Positions 39,416 through 47,364 are shown, counted from the stretch's first letter. The stretch is DNA of 64,000 bases from a virus (IMGVR_UViG_3300021437_000001:53955-117954); one strand, 5' to 3'. Numbers and translations: made by a program. Notes: generated by a model not told the origin, from the sequence alone.

Positions 39416-39428
39416 GACGCATTGCATC
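39416..39428. promoter_or_regulatory. Operator-like palindrome GACGCATTGCATC
   Basis: Second copy; follows TATAAAT directly and touches the stop of the 85-aa membrane gene. Confidence 0.45.
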
Positions 39429-39685
39429 TAAAAGTTAGTTTTGCTTCTACCTGTCCGGTTCAGTGTCGTTTCCAGACAGCTTAGGGTCATCCCAGGGAAA
39501 CTTACAGGACTTCTTGTGCATGTCGGACGTATTGTTTGACGCACTGCATCTGAGGCTTTCTCGACGGTTTCACGAACCATATAATGAGCTACGATGATAC
39601 TCAATCCTCCGACAACAATTGTCAAGCCGACTCCCCATGCAACGGCACATGCGATAGAATCAGCCACACTGTGAAATTTTTTCAT
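39428..39685 (-). CDS. Small membrane protein, 85 aa
   Basis: A transmembrane helix at about residues 14-33 (AWGVGLTIVVGGLSIIVAHY), then a polar tail with two cysteines. One operator-like palindrome (39538-39550) lies inside the gene. The start overlaps the PDZ gene stop, with TAGGCGGTAGG as leader. No family recognised. Confidence 0.55.
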   Translation of the reverse strand: MKKFHSVADSIACAVAWGVGLTIVVGGLSIIVAHYMVRETVEKASDAVRQTIRPTCTRSPVSFPGMTLSCLETTLNRTGRSKTNF

Positions 39686-40212
39686 TTCCTACCGCCTAGG
39701 CAGATCTTGTCTCTAGTCATCGTCAAAGTCAGAAATTCTCCGGTACTTGGTCGAAAAATCATAAGTCGTACAATAGTCCCAGGTTCTCCCCTAATTTCGG
39801 GTCCGGTCTGAGAATCTACAGATTTTATGACATCTCCAATGCGCAACCCAGCTTTATCCGCTGGATAGCCTTTTGCAACTTCGTCTACTGTATCAGTCAG
39901 GAAATCTTGTTGTATCCCAACCCCACCGTACCAACGGTCATCTTGGCATTCTGTCAACCCTTCGACTTTTTCTTTTTTAAGCTTTTCGATTGTCGCCTCA
40001 TCTTCTTGAGGTTCTGGAGGTTCAACCATTTCCACTTCTATGACTTTTGGCAGAATATCTTGAAAAGTCTCTTTAGACCCAGCCCTCTGCCCTATACCTT
40101 CTCCAGACTTACCTTGTTTTTCTTCAGATGGAATATAAAGCACAACGGCTAGCAAGACAGCTAGGTGTAAAAGTAAACTTGTCACAAAAGGTAAGTATTT
40201 TTTGTAATTCAT
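39682..40212 (-). CDS. Membrane-anchored PDZ-domain protein
   Basis: 176 residues. N-terminal anchor at about 8-27 (VTSLLLHLAVLLAVVLYIP), then a polar, proline- and glutamate-rich linker like that of TonB-type proteins (VEPPEPQEDEATIEKLKKEK). It ends in a PDZ domain with GYPADKAGLRIGDVIKSVD (about 114-132), the peptide-binding loop and helix. No protease domain is fused. It may bring periplasmic partners such as the trypsin-like protease to the membrane. Confidence 0.78.
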   Translation of the reverse strand: MNYKKYLPFVTSLLLHLAVLLAVVLYIPSEEKQGKSGEGIGQRAGSKETFQDILPKVIEVEMVEPPEPQEDEATIEKLKKEKVEGLTECQDDRWYGGVGIQQDFLTDTVDEVAKGYPADKAGLRIGDVIKSVDSQTGPEIRGEPGTIVRLMIFRPSTGEFLTLTMTRDKICLGGRK

Positions 40213-40218
40213 TAATCC

Positions 40219-40389
40219 TCAACTAAAATACAATTGCAGGGCTTTTGCACAGGCTTCGGCCTGACTCTCAGTCAAAAACCTATCGTAGATTTCTTCACCA
40301 AGCAGTACAAACCAAGCACCTTGCTTCTGGACAGTGGATTTTCGTAACTGTTCGAAACTTAGAGCTTTTTGGTGAACAACTCTAATCAT
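40219..40389 (-). CDS. Small hypothetical protein, 56 aa
   Basis: ATG 40389 overlaps the stop of the preceding gene (taATG). It begins MIRVVHQKALSFEQL, ends LQLYFS, and has one strand-helix-strand pattern (GAWFVLLGEEIYDRFLTESQ). Coupling and length support it. No family recognised. Confidence 0.5.
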   Translation of the reverse strand: MIRVVHQKALSFEQLRKSTVQKQGAWFVLLGEEIYDRFLTESQAEACAKALQLYFS

Positions 40390-40631
40390 TAAACCGCCCC
40401 GCTATCTCTGTCATCATCCCAGAAAGGTTTTACTTTCTCATTTTTAAACCCTTTACCAGGATTTACAACTTCCACTAATTCTACCCGTACCTTAACGACT
40501 CCGCAACTCTCAACGCAACGACGTTCACGTCGCAAGTCTTCGACACTGCAATAGACTTCAGTTCCGCCAAGAGCTTCTCCAATTTCCCAATCCCAATCGG
40601 TCTGGCACATATAGCCGTATTTGTCGCTCAT
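40389..40631 (-). CDS. Hypothetical protein, 80 aa
   Basis: Charged, two cysteines spaced as CVESC near residue 39. Overlaps both neighbours by a few bases. No family recognised. Confidence 0.55.
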   Translation of the reverse strand: MSDKYGYMCQTDWDWEIGEALGGTEVYCSVEDLRRERRCVESCGVVKVRVELVEVVNPGKGFKNEKVKPFWDDDRDSGAV

Positions 40632-40834
40632 TCAAACAAATCCTTTTTGTAATTTTTACTCGCATCTTTACCAAGATCAACTTTCAGTAGTCCTGGAGTA
40701 GTATCCTTCTCTTTGCACTCCCACGAACAAAAGTGCACAACACTCCCCTTCTTCGTGTGCCGCTCATACGGCGCACACTCAGTCGAGATTAGTTTCCGAC
40801 AAATGTCACAAATCGTACCGCCCAGCTTTTTCAC
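40628..40834 (-). CDS. Small zinc-finger protein, 68 aa
   Basis: GTG start. CDIC near residue 9 and C at 20, then FCSWEC near residue 36, a treble-clef style zinc-binding set, with a lysine-rich tail. Likely nucleic-acid or protein binding. Function unknown. Confidence 0.6.
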   Translation of the reverse strand: MKKLGGTICDICRKLISTECAPYERHTKKGSVVHFCSWECKEKDTTPGLLKVDLGKDASKNYKKDLFE

Positions 40835-41001
40835 AACTCATACCCCGTGAAAACTTGACAATTACATTTGTACACCACTAAATAATGGTCTAAAACATAA
40901 TCTACAATACGAATTTCAATAATTTGGGCATTGTAGTTTCCCAGTACAGATACGACACCTGATAGGTTTGATTGATAAAACGTAAAACTATAAGTTGTCA
41001 T
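40831..41001 (-). CDS. Small hypothetical protein, 56 aa
   Basis: ATG 41001, with GGGAGAATG upstream. A beta-rich peptide (YSFTFYQSNLSGVVSVLGNY, quoted in part) ending in CNCQVFTGYEL. Overlaps both neighbouring genes. No family recognised. Confidence 0.5.
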   Translation of the reverse strand: MTTYSFTFYQSNLSGVVSVLGNYNAQIIEIRIVDYVLDHYLVVYKCNCQVFTGYEL

Positions 41002-41296
41002 TACATTCTCCCTTCATAATTTTGCCTGCTGATTCGAGTGCTGATTCTAATATGCCAGAAACAGTAACCGCACATAGCTCATCCTCAACTCTAATTGCTT
41101 CCTTGATTCCATCCCGCAGCACTTCATTCGCAGCTCGAAGTTTCTCGATTATATCCAGCATATTAATGCTAGTAGTTATTGGTGATTCGGCTTTTAGTTC
41201 AGCTATCTCAGCCTCAAGTTGCTCGATTCTTTTTTGCCCAAGTTTTAACTCGTCTTCGTGAATATACGTTCCTAGTTTATAGTCAGCTTTATTCAT
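40988..41296 (-). CDS. Hypothetical coiled-coil protein, 102 aa
   Basis: ATG 41296 is preferred over the in-frame 41320 because the leader is better placed. Strong heptads at about residues 20-40 (KRIEQLEAEIAELKAES) and a second helix. No family recognised. Confidence 0.55.
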   Translation of the reverse strand: MNKADYKLGTYIHEDELKLGQKRIEQLEAEIAELKAESPITTSINMLDIIEKLRAANEVLRDGIKEAIRVEDELCAVTVSGILESALESAGKIMKGECNDNL

Positions 41297-41492
41297 TCCG
41301 CACCAACCTTCTTTCTTCACAAGACATATAGTCTCCGACTGTACATGAATTTCCCCATTCTATTAGTTTCACGCTGCCATTAACTTTTTTTGCTTTTTTC
41401 TTGGCCCAAAATAATGACTTATAATACGCCAGATTGATAATGTTTGATTTTTTGGTGGTCCACTCAACTACGAACTTCACTCCGCCCTCCAT
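41289..41492 (-). CDS. Small hypothetical protein, 67 aa
   Basis: Basic, with alternating strand and helix segments (VKFVVEWTTKKSNIINLAYY) and two cysteines late in the chain. Overlaps the next gene. No family recognised. Confidence 0.55.
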   Translation of the reverse strand: MEGGVKFVVEWTTKKSNIINLAYYKSLFWAKKKAKKVNGSVKLIEWGNSCTVGDYMSCEERRLVRNE

Positions 41493-41611
41493 TTACCTTT
41501 AGGGCAACTCGCCCATTTAACTCTCACCTTCACTTCTATGAAACATTTACACGCACCACAGCGTATTCCTACCTTCGCAGGGCATTTCCCACATATCTCT
41601 AAACGTTTCAT
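41477..41611 (-). CDS. Small cysteine-rich peptide, 44 aa
   Basis: ATG 41611. CGKCP, then CGACKC, then SCPKGKW: a pattern seen in short phage zinc peptides. Basic throughout. Overlaps the 67-aa gene out of frame. Confidence 0.55.
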   Translation of the reverse strand: MKRLEICGKCPAKVGIRCGACKCFIEVKVRVKWASCPKGKWRAE

Positions 41612-41625
41612 TACATAATCTTTCA

Positions 41626-42321
41626 CTACTGTGATTCCTTCTTTAGTTCCTGTTCACTATATAATAGTTGATTCAATCTGTCAACTTCTTTTCTGAGTCT
41701 CTCTATTTCGGTTTCATAGTAAAGAGTGTGATCTACCCGTTTTACAATAAATGTCGCAGTCATGTTACTGCCACCTTGCCAGGCTGTCTTCGAGGCTTGG
41801 CCGAGAGACAGGTCTCGGTAATCGGGGAAGATGAGGTGCCATTCATCGGGTGCTAGGTTCGGGTCAGCCGTTATTTCAAATGCTTTTTTGTAATCGGCGA
41901 TTTGCTGTGGACTCATGAACATTTCGGGTTGGGACATTGGTTTAATGGGTTGACCGCCGATAGTAACGACGGCGTCAGAACTCTTTAATACTTTCGGTTC
42001 TACCTCTGGTAGTGGAAGATGGCCGAATGAGTCTTGTGCTCGCTTCTGGACAGAAATCTGTTCAGTCGCCTTGCGCTCATAGCTCTCTACCACAGGGCAT
42101 GTAATTTTTACCTCATCTGCAATATGTTGCATCTGGGAAAAATCGGGCGACCCCTTCGGGGTAAGAATAAGTTCAAATCTAGAAGAAGCATACGTCGCAC
42201 ATTGACCTTCATCATCGACAACCGTGAACCACTTCGCATCTTTATCAGGTTCGCCGACAATCGTATAGATTCGATCTTTAGTTAGGTTGCCGATGGGAGA
42301 AATGCACTTAGCCTGTTTCAT
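41626..42321 (-). CDS. Hypothetical protein with N-terminal SH3-like and C-terminal coil, 231 aa
   Basis: The N-terminus reads like a small beta barrel (AKCISPIGNLTKDRIYTIVG, then a charged loop and WFTVVDDEG). The middle is proline-rich and the end is a coiled coil (TEIERLRKEVDRLNQLL). No function recognised. Confidence 0.55.
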   Translation of the reverse strand: MKQAKCISPIGNLTKDRIYTIVGEPDKDAKWFTVVDDEGQCATYASSRFELILTPKGSPDFSQMQHIADEVKITCPVVESYERKATEQISVQKRAQDSFGHLPLPEVEPKVLKSSDAVVTIGGQPIKPMSQPEMFMSPQQIADYKKAFEITADPNLAPDEWHLIFPDYRDLSLGQASKTAWQGGSNMTATFIVKRVDHTLYYETEIERLRKEVDRLNQLLYSEQELKKESQ

Positions 42322-42587
42322 AGATGCTCCCTTTCATTCAAAAGAATATCTAACTGATGTTTTCCTTGAATAACAAAATTTATCTCGTAATAAGAATGTT
42401 CTTTTATGAAAACTTTTTGATGAAGTTCTGGATATTCCGAAAATTCCCAAGAATCAATTTCGGGTATCATCTTTCTCAAGGCCTCTAAAGCCGCTTCCTT
42501 AGATGAAAAATAGCCGTGAAATTTTTCTTCTGCTTTGCTTTTGTATCTGGTTGGAACTCTCGTTTGTTTTAAAGTCCACAGTCTCAT
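42318..42587 (-). CDS. Hypothetical protein, 89 aa
   Basis: Tryptophan- and tyrosine-rich small domain (FHGYFSSKEAALEALRKM). Overlaps the neighbours by four bases. No family recognised. Confidence 0.55.
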   Translation of the reverse strand: MRLWTLKQTRVPTRYKSKAEEKFHGYFSSKEAALEALRKMIPEIDSWEFSEYPELHQKVFIKEHSYYEINFVIQGKHQLDILLNEREHL

Positions 42588-42811
42588 ACCAGCACTACAT
42601 CTTTCACTTCAGGATAGTGCTCAATCAGGAAAGGTCTGATACCTTCACTGAAAGTTCGGGCTTTACCTGGACAGCCTTGACATTGGCCATTCATTGAAAC
42701 TTTTACAATACCATCTTCAAAACTCTGAAACGTACAACAGCCGCCATGACCTTCTAGGCTGGGGTTAATCACTTCTTCAATTACTGTCTTGATTTCGTCG
42801 GCTTTACTCAT
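42584..42811 (-). CDS. Nfu/NifU C-terminal-type Fe-S protein
   Basis: 75 residues, just the Nfu domain: VINPSLEGHGGCCTFQSFED (about 14-33), GIVKVSMNG and then QCQGCPGKARTF (about 43-54). The CxxC binds a [4Fe-4S] cluster at the dimer interface in NfuA-type carriers. The tail HYPEVKDVVLV fits the family end. It may deliver clusters to Fe-S enzymes during infection. Phage versions are uncommon, and the window also holds an Rrf2-type regulator. Confidence 0.85.
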   Translation of the reverse strand: MSKADEIKTVIEEVINPSLEGHGGCCTFQSFEDGIVKVSMNGQCQGCPGKARTFSEGIRPFLIEHYPEVKDVVLV

Positions 42812-43116
42812 TTCAGCCTCACACGATATTCAGCACAAACAGTCTCTTTAAATAATTTGTCAGTGCAGGGCGGAGAATTATCTTGATAAGCAGGATTCAA
42901 TGGACTGATTGGACTCAGCGGATTTGCAGGATTCATAAACCAATCATCTGCTTGAGCTTTTGGTATAAGCAACTCCCACAAACTTACGCACCGTTTGACC
43001 AAGACTTCTTTTGTTTGCACGCATGAAATATCATATTTCCTGGTATCAAAACTTTTGTCATAATTAGTACATCCTGTTGCAAGAAGTAGCAAAATGCTAC
43101 AAATTACCTTTTTCAT
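42808..43116 (-). CDS. Putative lipoprotein, 102 aa
   Basis: The N-terminus MKKVICSILLLLATGC ends in a lipobox (ATGC at 13-16). The mature part has a proline- and asparagine-rich stretch (NPANPLSPISPLNP) and six further cysteines, likely disulfide-bonded in the periplasm. No family recognised. Confidence 0.65.
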   Translation of the reverse strand: MKKVICSILLLLATGCTNYDKSFDTRKYDISCVQTKEVLVKRCVSLWELLIPKAQADDWFMNPANPLSPISPLNPAYQDNSPPCTDKLFKETVCAEYRVRLK

Positions 43117-43331
43117 TGAAAACTCCTAATCGCCATAACACCATCTTGAGTTACTTTCGTATCTTCATCAATTAGCCCTAATGAGTACAACTTGTACCAC
43201 GCCATGCCAAAACAAAAAAATGCCTCTGGTGGGGCACTTGCAGATTGAATTAAAAGATCAATATCAGATGTTCTTAAATCTTCTAATTTGTACTCTTTCT
43301 TCTTTTTCTTTTTTAAGACGGTCTTAGTCAT
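43113..43331 (-). CDS. Small hypothetical protein, 72 aa
   Basis: Lysine run at the N-terminus (TVLKKKKKKEYK), then a small helical domain (SDIDLLIQSASAPPEAF). No family recognised. Confidence 0.55.
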   Translation of the reverse strand: MTKTVLKKKKKKEYKLEDLRTSDIDLLIQSASAPPEAFFCFGMAWYKLYSLGLIDEDTKVTQDGVMAIRSFQ

Positions 43332-43369
43332 ATACCTACCTTATAATAGTTGATAAAAAATGTCAATTA

Positions 43370-43702
43370 TCATTGTTCTAATAAATAATAAGAATTTTCA
43401 GTTTCGATTTTAAAACCGTTCGATACCTTCTTACAACTTATAACCGGACTAGTTTTAAACCAATCTCGAAGACCAGTTACAAAAATTGCAGCAAAGTCTT
43501 CATTTCCAATCAAGCAAACAGCACCTTTGCAAACAGTGTACATATCTGGATAACCTCTAGGCGAAGGATTCTTAGATCCAAGTTTCTTTAGAGTGTAATA
43601 GCCAGAATAGTCAATTTCTTGTAGACCGACCTTAGCAGCATTCGCTTTAATTGCTTTAGCTAGTTCTGGACGTTCTTGTTCGATCATTTCATGAATTTTC
43701 AT
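43370..43702 (-). CDS. Hypothetical protein, 110 aa
   Basis: ATG 43702 follows GGAGGACTCC. A longer frame from 43747 was rejected. Small soluble alpha/beta chain with three cysteines. No family recognised. Confidence 0.55.
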   Translation of the reverse strand: MKIHEMIEQERPELAKAIKANAAKVGLQEIDYSGYYTLKKLGSKNPSPRGYPDMYTVCKGAVCLIGNEDFAAIFVTGLRDWFKTSPVISCKKVSNGFKIETENSYYLLEQ

Positions 43703-44408
43703 CGGAGTCCTCCTGTTCAAGTTTGATCTTAGTGAGCATTTGCGCATCTGTCAATTCTTTTCTGCAAAACTCTAAAAGTTCTCGTTCTGAGACAGGTTTC
43801 CAATCCCACACGTCAACTCCGAGGTTAATCTGTGGAATAAAGCGTTTTTGCTCTTCACTCCAAAACATTCTAGATTTCCAAGCATTATGGACGTGCCCAT
43901 GCAATAGCACCTGACAAAGCTCCGAAGGTTTAGGTCGTAGTTGTTGGTATCTAGGCGTGTATTCAAAATTTCCATGATCTTCTTGAAAAGGAAAATGGCA
44001 AATTTGTGCTGCTACTTTATTCTCATCCATAATGTCGATTGCTGGTTTTTCTTCAGCTTCAGAAAGAATCAATGAGTAATACTCAGGACAGATAACAAAT
44101 CCCATATCTTCATAGCGTTTATAGGAATTGGCTTTCTTTTCAGCTTTATTTTTGTGCATGACGCTGTGACATTTGTCATGATTACCAGGAATCAAGAACC
44201 ATCTTCCGTTGAGATACTTACGCATCTCGGCACCCTGATAACTTAGACTAAAGTCACCAAAACAAAAAACTTCGTCTTCAGGTTTGACTAAAGCATTGAA
44301 GTTGTCAACAATGCCTTTATTCATCTCCTCTACGCTACTCCAAGGTCTGCCTGAGTATTGAATTATGTTTCTGTGCCAGAAGTGGATGTCACTTGTAAAC
44401 CATCGCAT
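43689..44408 (-). CDS. Calcineurin-like metallophosphoesterase
   Basis: 239 residues. Motifs in order: SDIHFWHRNI (about 6), FGDFSLS (about 50), PGNHDKCHS (about 74), CHFPFQED (about 136, His ligand) and LHGHVHNAW (about 168). The HFWHRNI form is typical of phage and bacterial members of unknown substrate. Third such gene in the window. Confidence 0.87.
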   Translation of the reverse strand: MRWFTSDIHFWHRNIIQYSGRPWSSVEEMNKGIVDNFNALVKPEDEVFCFGDFSLSYQGAEMRKYLNGRWFLIPGNHDKCHSVMHKNKAEKKANSYKRYEDMGFVICPEYYSLILSEAEEKPAIDIMDENKVAAQICHFPFQEDHGNFEYTPRYQQLRPKPSELCQVLLHGHVHNAWKSRMFWSEEQKRFIPQINLGVDVWDWKPVSERELLEFCRKELTDAQMLTKIKLEQEDSDENS

Positions 44409-44767
44409 AAATGTTTCCTTTTATAAGATTTTCTAATTCGAGCAGATTCTTTACCGTGATCAGAATGTGACATAATAGTCAAATTGCCCTTTGTATTATT
44501 AAGAGTGTCATGGTCTTCGTGATTCACATCTAATTGAGGATCAGTTACACCTTTGACCAAACGGTGTAAATAAATCGTTCTGCCACCTGGAGCCCTTGCA
44601 ACAACTCGCTCATATACATAAGAAGAATAGCTGCCATCTTTCTTTAGGACAAATTTTTTATGAAGAAGCCAGTTGAAGCCACGAACTTTATCAAAGTCTT
44701 CGGCATCAATAGTTGCATATTTGCCTTTTCCATATTTACCGCCAAGTGGTATTTGCATGGTTCTCAT
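44363..44767 (-). CDS. HNH endonuclease next to the metallophosphoesterase
   Basis: 134 residues. An N-terminal IPLGGKYGKGKYATIDAEDF block, then TIYLHRLV and the HNH region DVNHEDHDTLNNTKGNLTIM, as in AP2/HNH-type homing enzymes. The 3' end overlaps the metallophosphoesterase start by 46 bases. Probably a selfish invader. Confidence 0.82.
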   Translation of the reverse strand: MRTMQIPLGGKYGKGKYATIDAEDFDKVRGFNWLLHKKFVLKKDGSYSSYVYERVVARAPGGRTIYLHRLVKGVTDPQLDVNHEDHDTLNNTKGNLTIMSHSDHGKESARIRKSYKRKHLCDGLQVTSTSGTET

Positions 44768-44769
44768 AA

Positions 44770-45684
44770 TTACCCCTCAATCTCAAAAGATTCAATTTCT
44801 TCATATTCTTCTGGTTCGCACTCTTCAGCCAGCAAACCTTTAACTTTTCGCAAACGTTCAACAACTCGCTTGAAAGGTTCGCCAATTAAATAGCAAGACT
44901 GAATAACCTCTTTCAAATCGTCAATCGAGAAGTTTCGAGTATTCTTTGCCCACATATCCAAATCAGCAAAATCTTTCCCAAGTTTGCTAATTAGATAATG
45001 ACGACGAGCTTTGATAGAAGGTAGCAAAACCTCTACAGTTTGACTAAAACGTCCAGGACGTAAAAAGCGTGCTGGAATTTTATGCAGATAGTTTGTAGTT
45101 CCTAATACGATTGTGTTTGGTCTTTGCATTTGACCATCTAGAAATACCAGCAATTGATGCTCAGAACGCTCAATCATTTCATCAACTTCTTCTAAAATCA
45201 AAACCAACAGCGTGTCTGGGTTAGTATCTTTAAACCAGTTCAAAATAACTTCCAACAACAAAACACCATCTACATTTCCTGTAGCAGTTTTGCGATCCAC
45301 AAATAAACACACTGCGTTTTGGTTCTTAACAGCAGAAGAAGCCAAACGGTTAACCAAGATAGTTTTTCCTGCTCCTGGCACTCCGTGCATCAAAAGATTA
45401 CGTTTATAAAGAAATCCCATCTTTTCGTAACCAGTTCGTACTTCTGGCAATAGAAAACGCCCCATAGTTCTAAGCACTTCTTGATACTCTTCACTAGGTA
45501 GATCTAGAATCTGATCGTGAATCAGTTCAGTCTCATATAAATATGCACGTTTCATATTGTGGTCAAAGTCTAACCTGTAAACTCCAGCCTCAATCTTTTC
45601 CTGACGGTTTGTCGCTTTGTGCAATACAAAGTATTTATCGTTTTCTCTTGAATAGCCATCGTAGCTTAGTTCTCTTGTTTTCAT
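44770..45684 (-). CDS. AAA+ ATPase
   Basis: 304 residues. An N-terminal region of about 85 residues, then Walker A HGVPGAGKT (about 100-108), Walker B VLILEEVDEM (about 161-170), sensor 1 in LGTTN (about 194) and ARFLRPGRFSQTVEV (about 204-218) with arginine-finger residues, as in FtsH/proteasomal ATPases. It is likely a hexameric remodeller. The substrate is unknown. Confidence 0.85.
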   Translation of the reverse strand: MKTRELSYDGYSRENDKYFVLHKATNRQEKIEAGVYRLDFDHNMKRAYLYETELIHDQILDLPSEEYQEVLRTMGRFLLPEVRTGYEKMGFLYKRNLLMHGVPGAGKTILVNRLASSAVKNQNAVCLFVDRKTATGNVDGVLLLEVILNWFKDTNPDTLLVLILEEVDEMIERSEHQLLVFLDGQMQRPNTIVLGTTNYLHKIPARFLRPGRFSQTVEVLLPSIKARRHYLISKLGKDFADLDMWAKNTRNFSIDDLKEVIQSCYLIGEPFKRVVERLRKVKGLLAEECEPEEYEEIESFEIEG

Positions 45685-45775
45685 TTTTTTCCTTTCAATG
45701 TCGTGTCGCTATATACTCATATTTCAATACTTGATTTAAAAAGTCAATATTTATTTACTATCAGTCGATTTTAAT

Positions 45776-46648
45776 TTAATAACGTTTCACAATGGGACGA
45801 GCGAGTTCCGCAAGTTCTGGATTTCCATCTGGTGCTCGGTGATACCAAGCGAGGGCACCCATAATATTGTCAGTCTCACCTAGAACAGTGTTTCCATACG
45901 TCTTACCTCGTAGAGTTTTGTAAATTTTACGAGCTAACCATGAAAGCGGAGTTTGGTAAACGTGTTGAGATACCATAAGAACGTTGTTCATATTGTCATC
46001 GTCAACATCATCCAGACCAGGCATACGAAACTGTAAAGTGCCATCTTTGTTGATAGGCGCACCTACTTTAAATAGTGCTGATAAAACTAAGAAGACGTCG
46101 CCTAAAATTATGAACGGAATGGCTATTGGAAAATACCAAGTATTGACAAAACCTCTAGCAAAAACTCCCCACAAATCAAAATTCAAAAAGTCTGGAGTTT
46201 TAGGTTTAACCGTCTCTTTTCGTGGATCAACCCAGTTAGGGTAAATGTTTTGTGCAAACATATAACGCTTAAGGCATTCTTTTAGAAGCGTCAAAAGCTT
46301 ACTTCTATACTCTTTGCCAATGTCTCCAGATCGAGATGCTAAAAAAGCTAAATAACAAATCACAGGCGTTAATTGATCACGAGAGCAATTTCTGGGATCT
46401 GACCCCCAAAACTCTGGATCACAGTGGCGTCTATAAATGCCAGGAGAAGCTTGCAGCAAAGTTTCCACTTCTTGCATAGAAGCTAATTGTGAAAACACTG
46501 GATTCTTTACTATATCTGGGATTGGTTGTTTGTCCTCAATGACAATTTTAAAATTCAAAAGCATCCTTAGACCCATAGTAAACATTCGATGACAAGTATC
46601 TCCGCCATCACCACCAGATCTAATTAATTTAAAATTATCTATATTCAT
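45776..46648 (-). CDS. Hypothetical protein with hydrophobic segment, 290 aa
   Basis: An early GGDGGDTCHRMFTMG block and, near residue 84, NCSRDQLTPVICYLAFLASR suggest an enzyme-like conserved core. A hydrophobic stretch (YFPIAIPFIILGDVFLVLSA, about 173-192) may enter the membrane. I do not recognise the family. Its position before the AAA+ ATPase may mean they work together. Confidence 0.55.
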   Translation of the reverse strand: MNIDNFKLIRSGGDGGDTCHRMFTMGLRMLLNFKIVIEDKQPIPDIVKNPVFSQLASMQEVETLLQASPGIYRRHCDPEFWGSDPRNCSRDQLTPVICYLAFLASRSGDIGKEYRSKLLTLLKECLKRYMFAQNIYPNWVDPRKETVKPKTPDFLNFDLWGVFARGFVNTWYFPIAIPFIILGDVFLVLSALFKVGAPINKDGTLQFRMPGLDDVDDDNMNNVLMVSQHVYQTPLSWLARKIYKTLRGKTYGNTVLGETDNIMGALAWYHRAPDGNPELAELARPIVKRY

Positions 46649-46878
46649 ACCGGAAACCCTGCCTTTCGTAATTCTGCTCTTTCATATTGCTGAATTGCAG
46701 CCATATAATAATGTTCCCAGTCTGTGTATTTGACTAAATCATGTCGCAATAACAAACGAAACATTGGTTCTGCTTGCTCGAATGCAAATCTATTTGGATC
46801 GCTTACGTTTGGCCAATTTAGACTTTTTAGATGCGCTAACATTATTTCTTTTATTTTCGCTTTGGTCTTTTGATCCAT
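46645..46878 (-). CDS. Small helical protein, 77 aa
   Basis: Helical, aromatic-rich (LVKYTDWEHYYMAAIQQYE). Stop overlaps the next start; the 5' part overlaps the 74-aa gene by 89 bases in another frame. No family recognised. Confidence 0.5.
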   Translation of the reverse strand: MDQKTKAKIKEIMLAHLKSLNWPNVSDPNRFAFEQAEPMFRLLLRHDLVKYTDWEHYYMAAIQQYERAELRKAGFPV

Positions 46879-47014
46879 CTTGCACCTTTACCATTTCTGT
46901 AGCTAGAATGACATTTATAACTTGTTCAGTTGTGACGTCTGCCAGTTCTGCAATCTTATTTAATTTCTCTAAGGTCACAAGATTTAGAAAAATTTCTATT
47001 TCTACTTTTTTCAT
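46790..47014 (-). CDS. Small protein, ribbon-helix-helix-like, 74 aa
   Basis: The N-terminus MKKVEIEIFLNLVTLEKLNK with ELADVTTEQVINVIL resembles a short strand followed by two helices, as in ribbon-helix-helix DNA binders. The tail is basic (KSKLAKRKRSK). Tentative. Confidence 0.5.
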   Translation of the reverse strand: MKKVEIEIFLNLVTLEKLNKIAELADVTTEQVINVILATEMVKVQDGSKDQSENKRNNVSASKKSKLAKRKRSK

Positions 47015-47364
47015 TTAACCTCTGTAGGATCGTATCCATAATCGACTAAAATTTCTGAGCCAGCTTTTATTTTCTTAATCGCTGTAACTTTTACAACAGG
47101 CAATCCTCGTCGATCAACCATAGTATCAAAATCTGCGTTTGGTCTAGTATCGGAATGATTCATTAAGGAAGCTAGTCCCAAAGCTATGCCACTTTGAAAA
47201 TCTTGATCAGGAAAAGAAAAATCATACCTTCGCAAAGTTAGACTTCCATTTCTATCTGCCTCAGTTATCAGTAACAGATGATTTGTAATAAACGTGACAC
47301 CCTTTTCAATATCTTTAGTAGTATACACGCCTCTGCCGTATTTATTTTTCTTTACTTGTAACAT
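47011..47364 (-). CDS. SET-domain protein
   Basis: 117 residues from ATG 47364, behind AAAGGATTTTTA. KYGRGVYTTKDIEKGVTF (about 8-25) is the first SET block. LMNHSDTRPNADF (about 67-79) is the NH-x-C-x-P/N-type block. The segment up to VTAIKKIKAGSEILVDYGYDP (last third, quoted in part) is the final block with the catalytic-pocket Tyr. Stand-alone SET proteins methylate lysines on other proteins. Rare in phages of bacteria; the target is unknown. Confidence 0.82.
   Translation of the reverse strand: MLQVKKNKYGRGVYTTKDIEKGVTFITNHLLLITEADRNGSLTLRRYDFSFPDQDFQSGIALGLASLMNHSDTRPNADFDTMVDRRGLPVVKVTAIKKIKAGSEILVDYGYDPTEVK

Larger units (their letters stand above)
38566..39427. other. Non-coding region with promoter, direct repeats and operator-like palindromes
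   Basis: No convincing gene in 862 bases. It holds the sigma-70-like promoter for the leftward block, three copies of a CGGATAGC repeat, palindrome-field copies, two GACGCA-Y-TGC(G/A)T palindromes (one at its right edge), and a short CCCTAAA-type repeat (38684-38702). It separates the sigma-28-driven small-gene block from the accessory block, and may hold an origin, packaging or segregation function. Confidence 0.6.
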
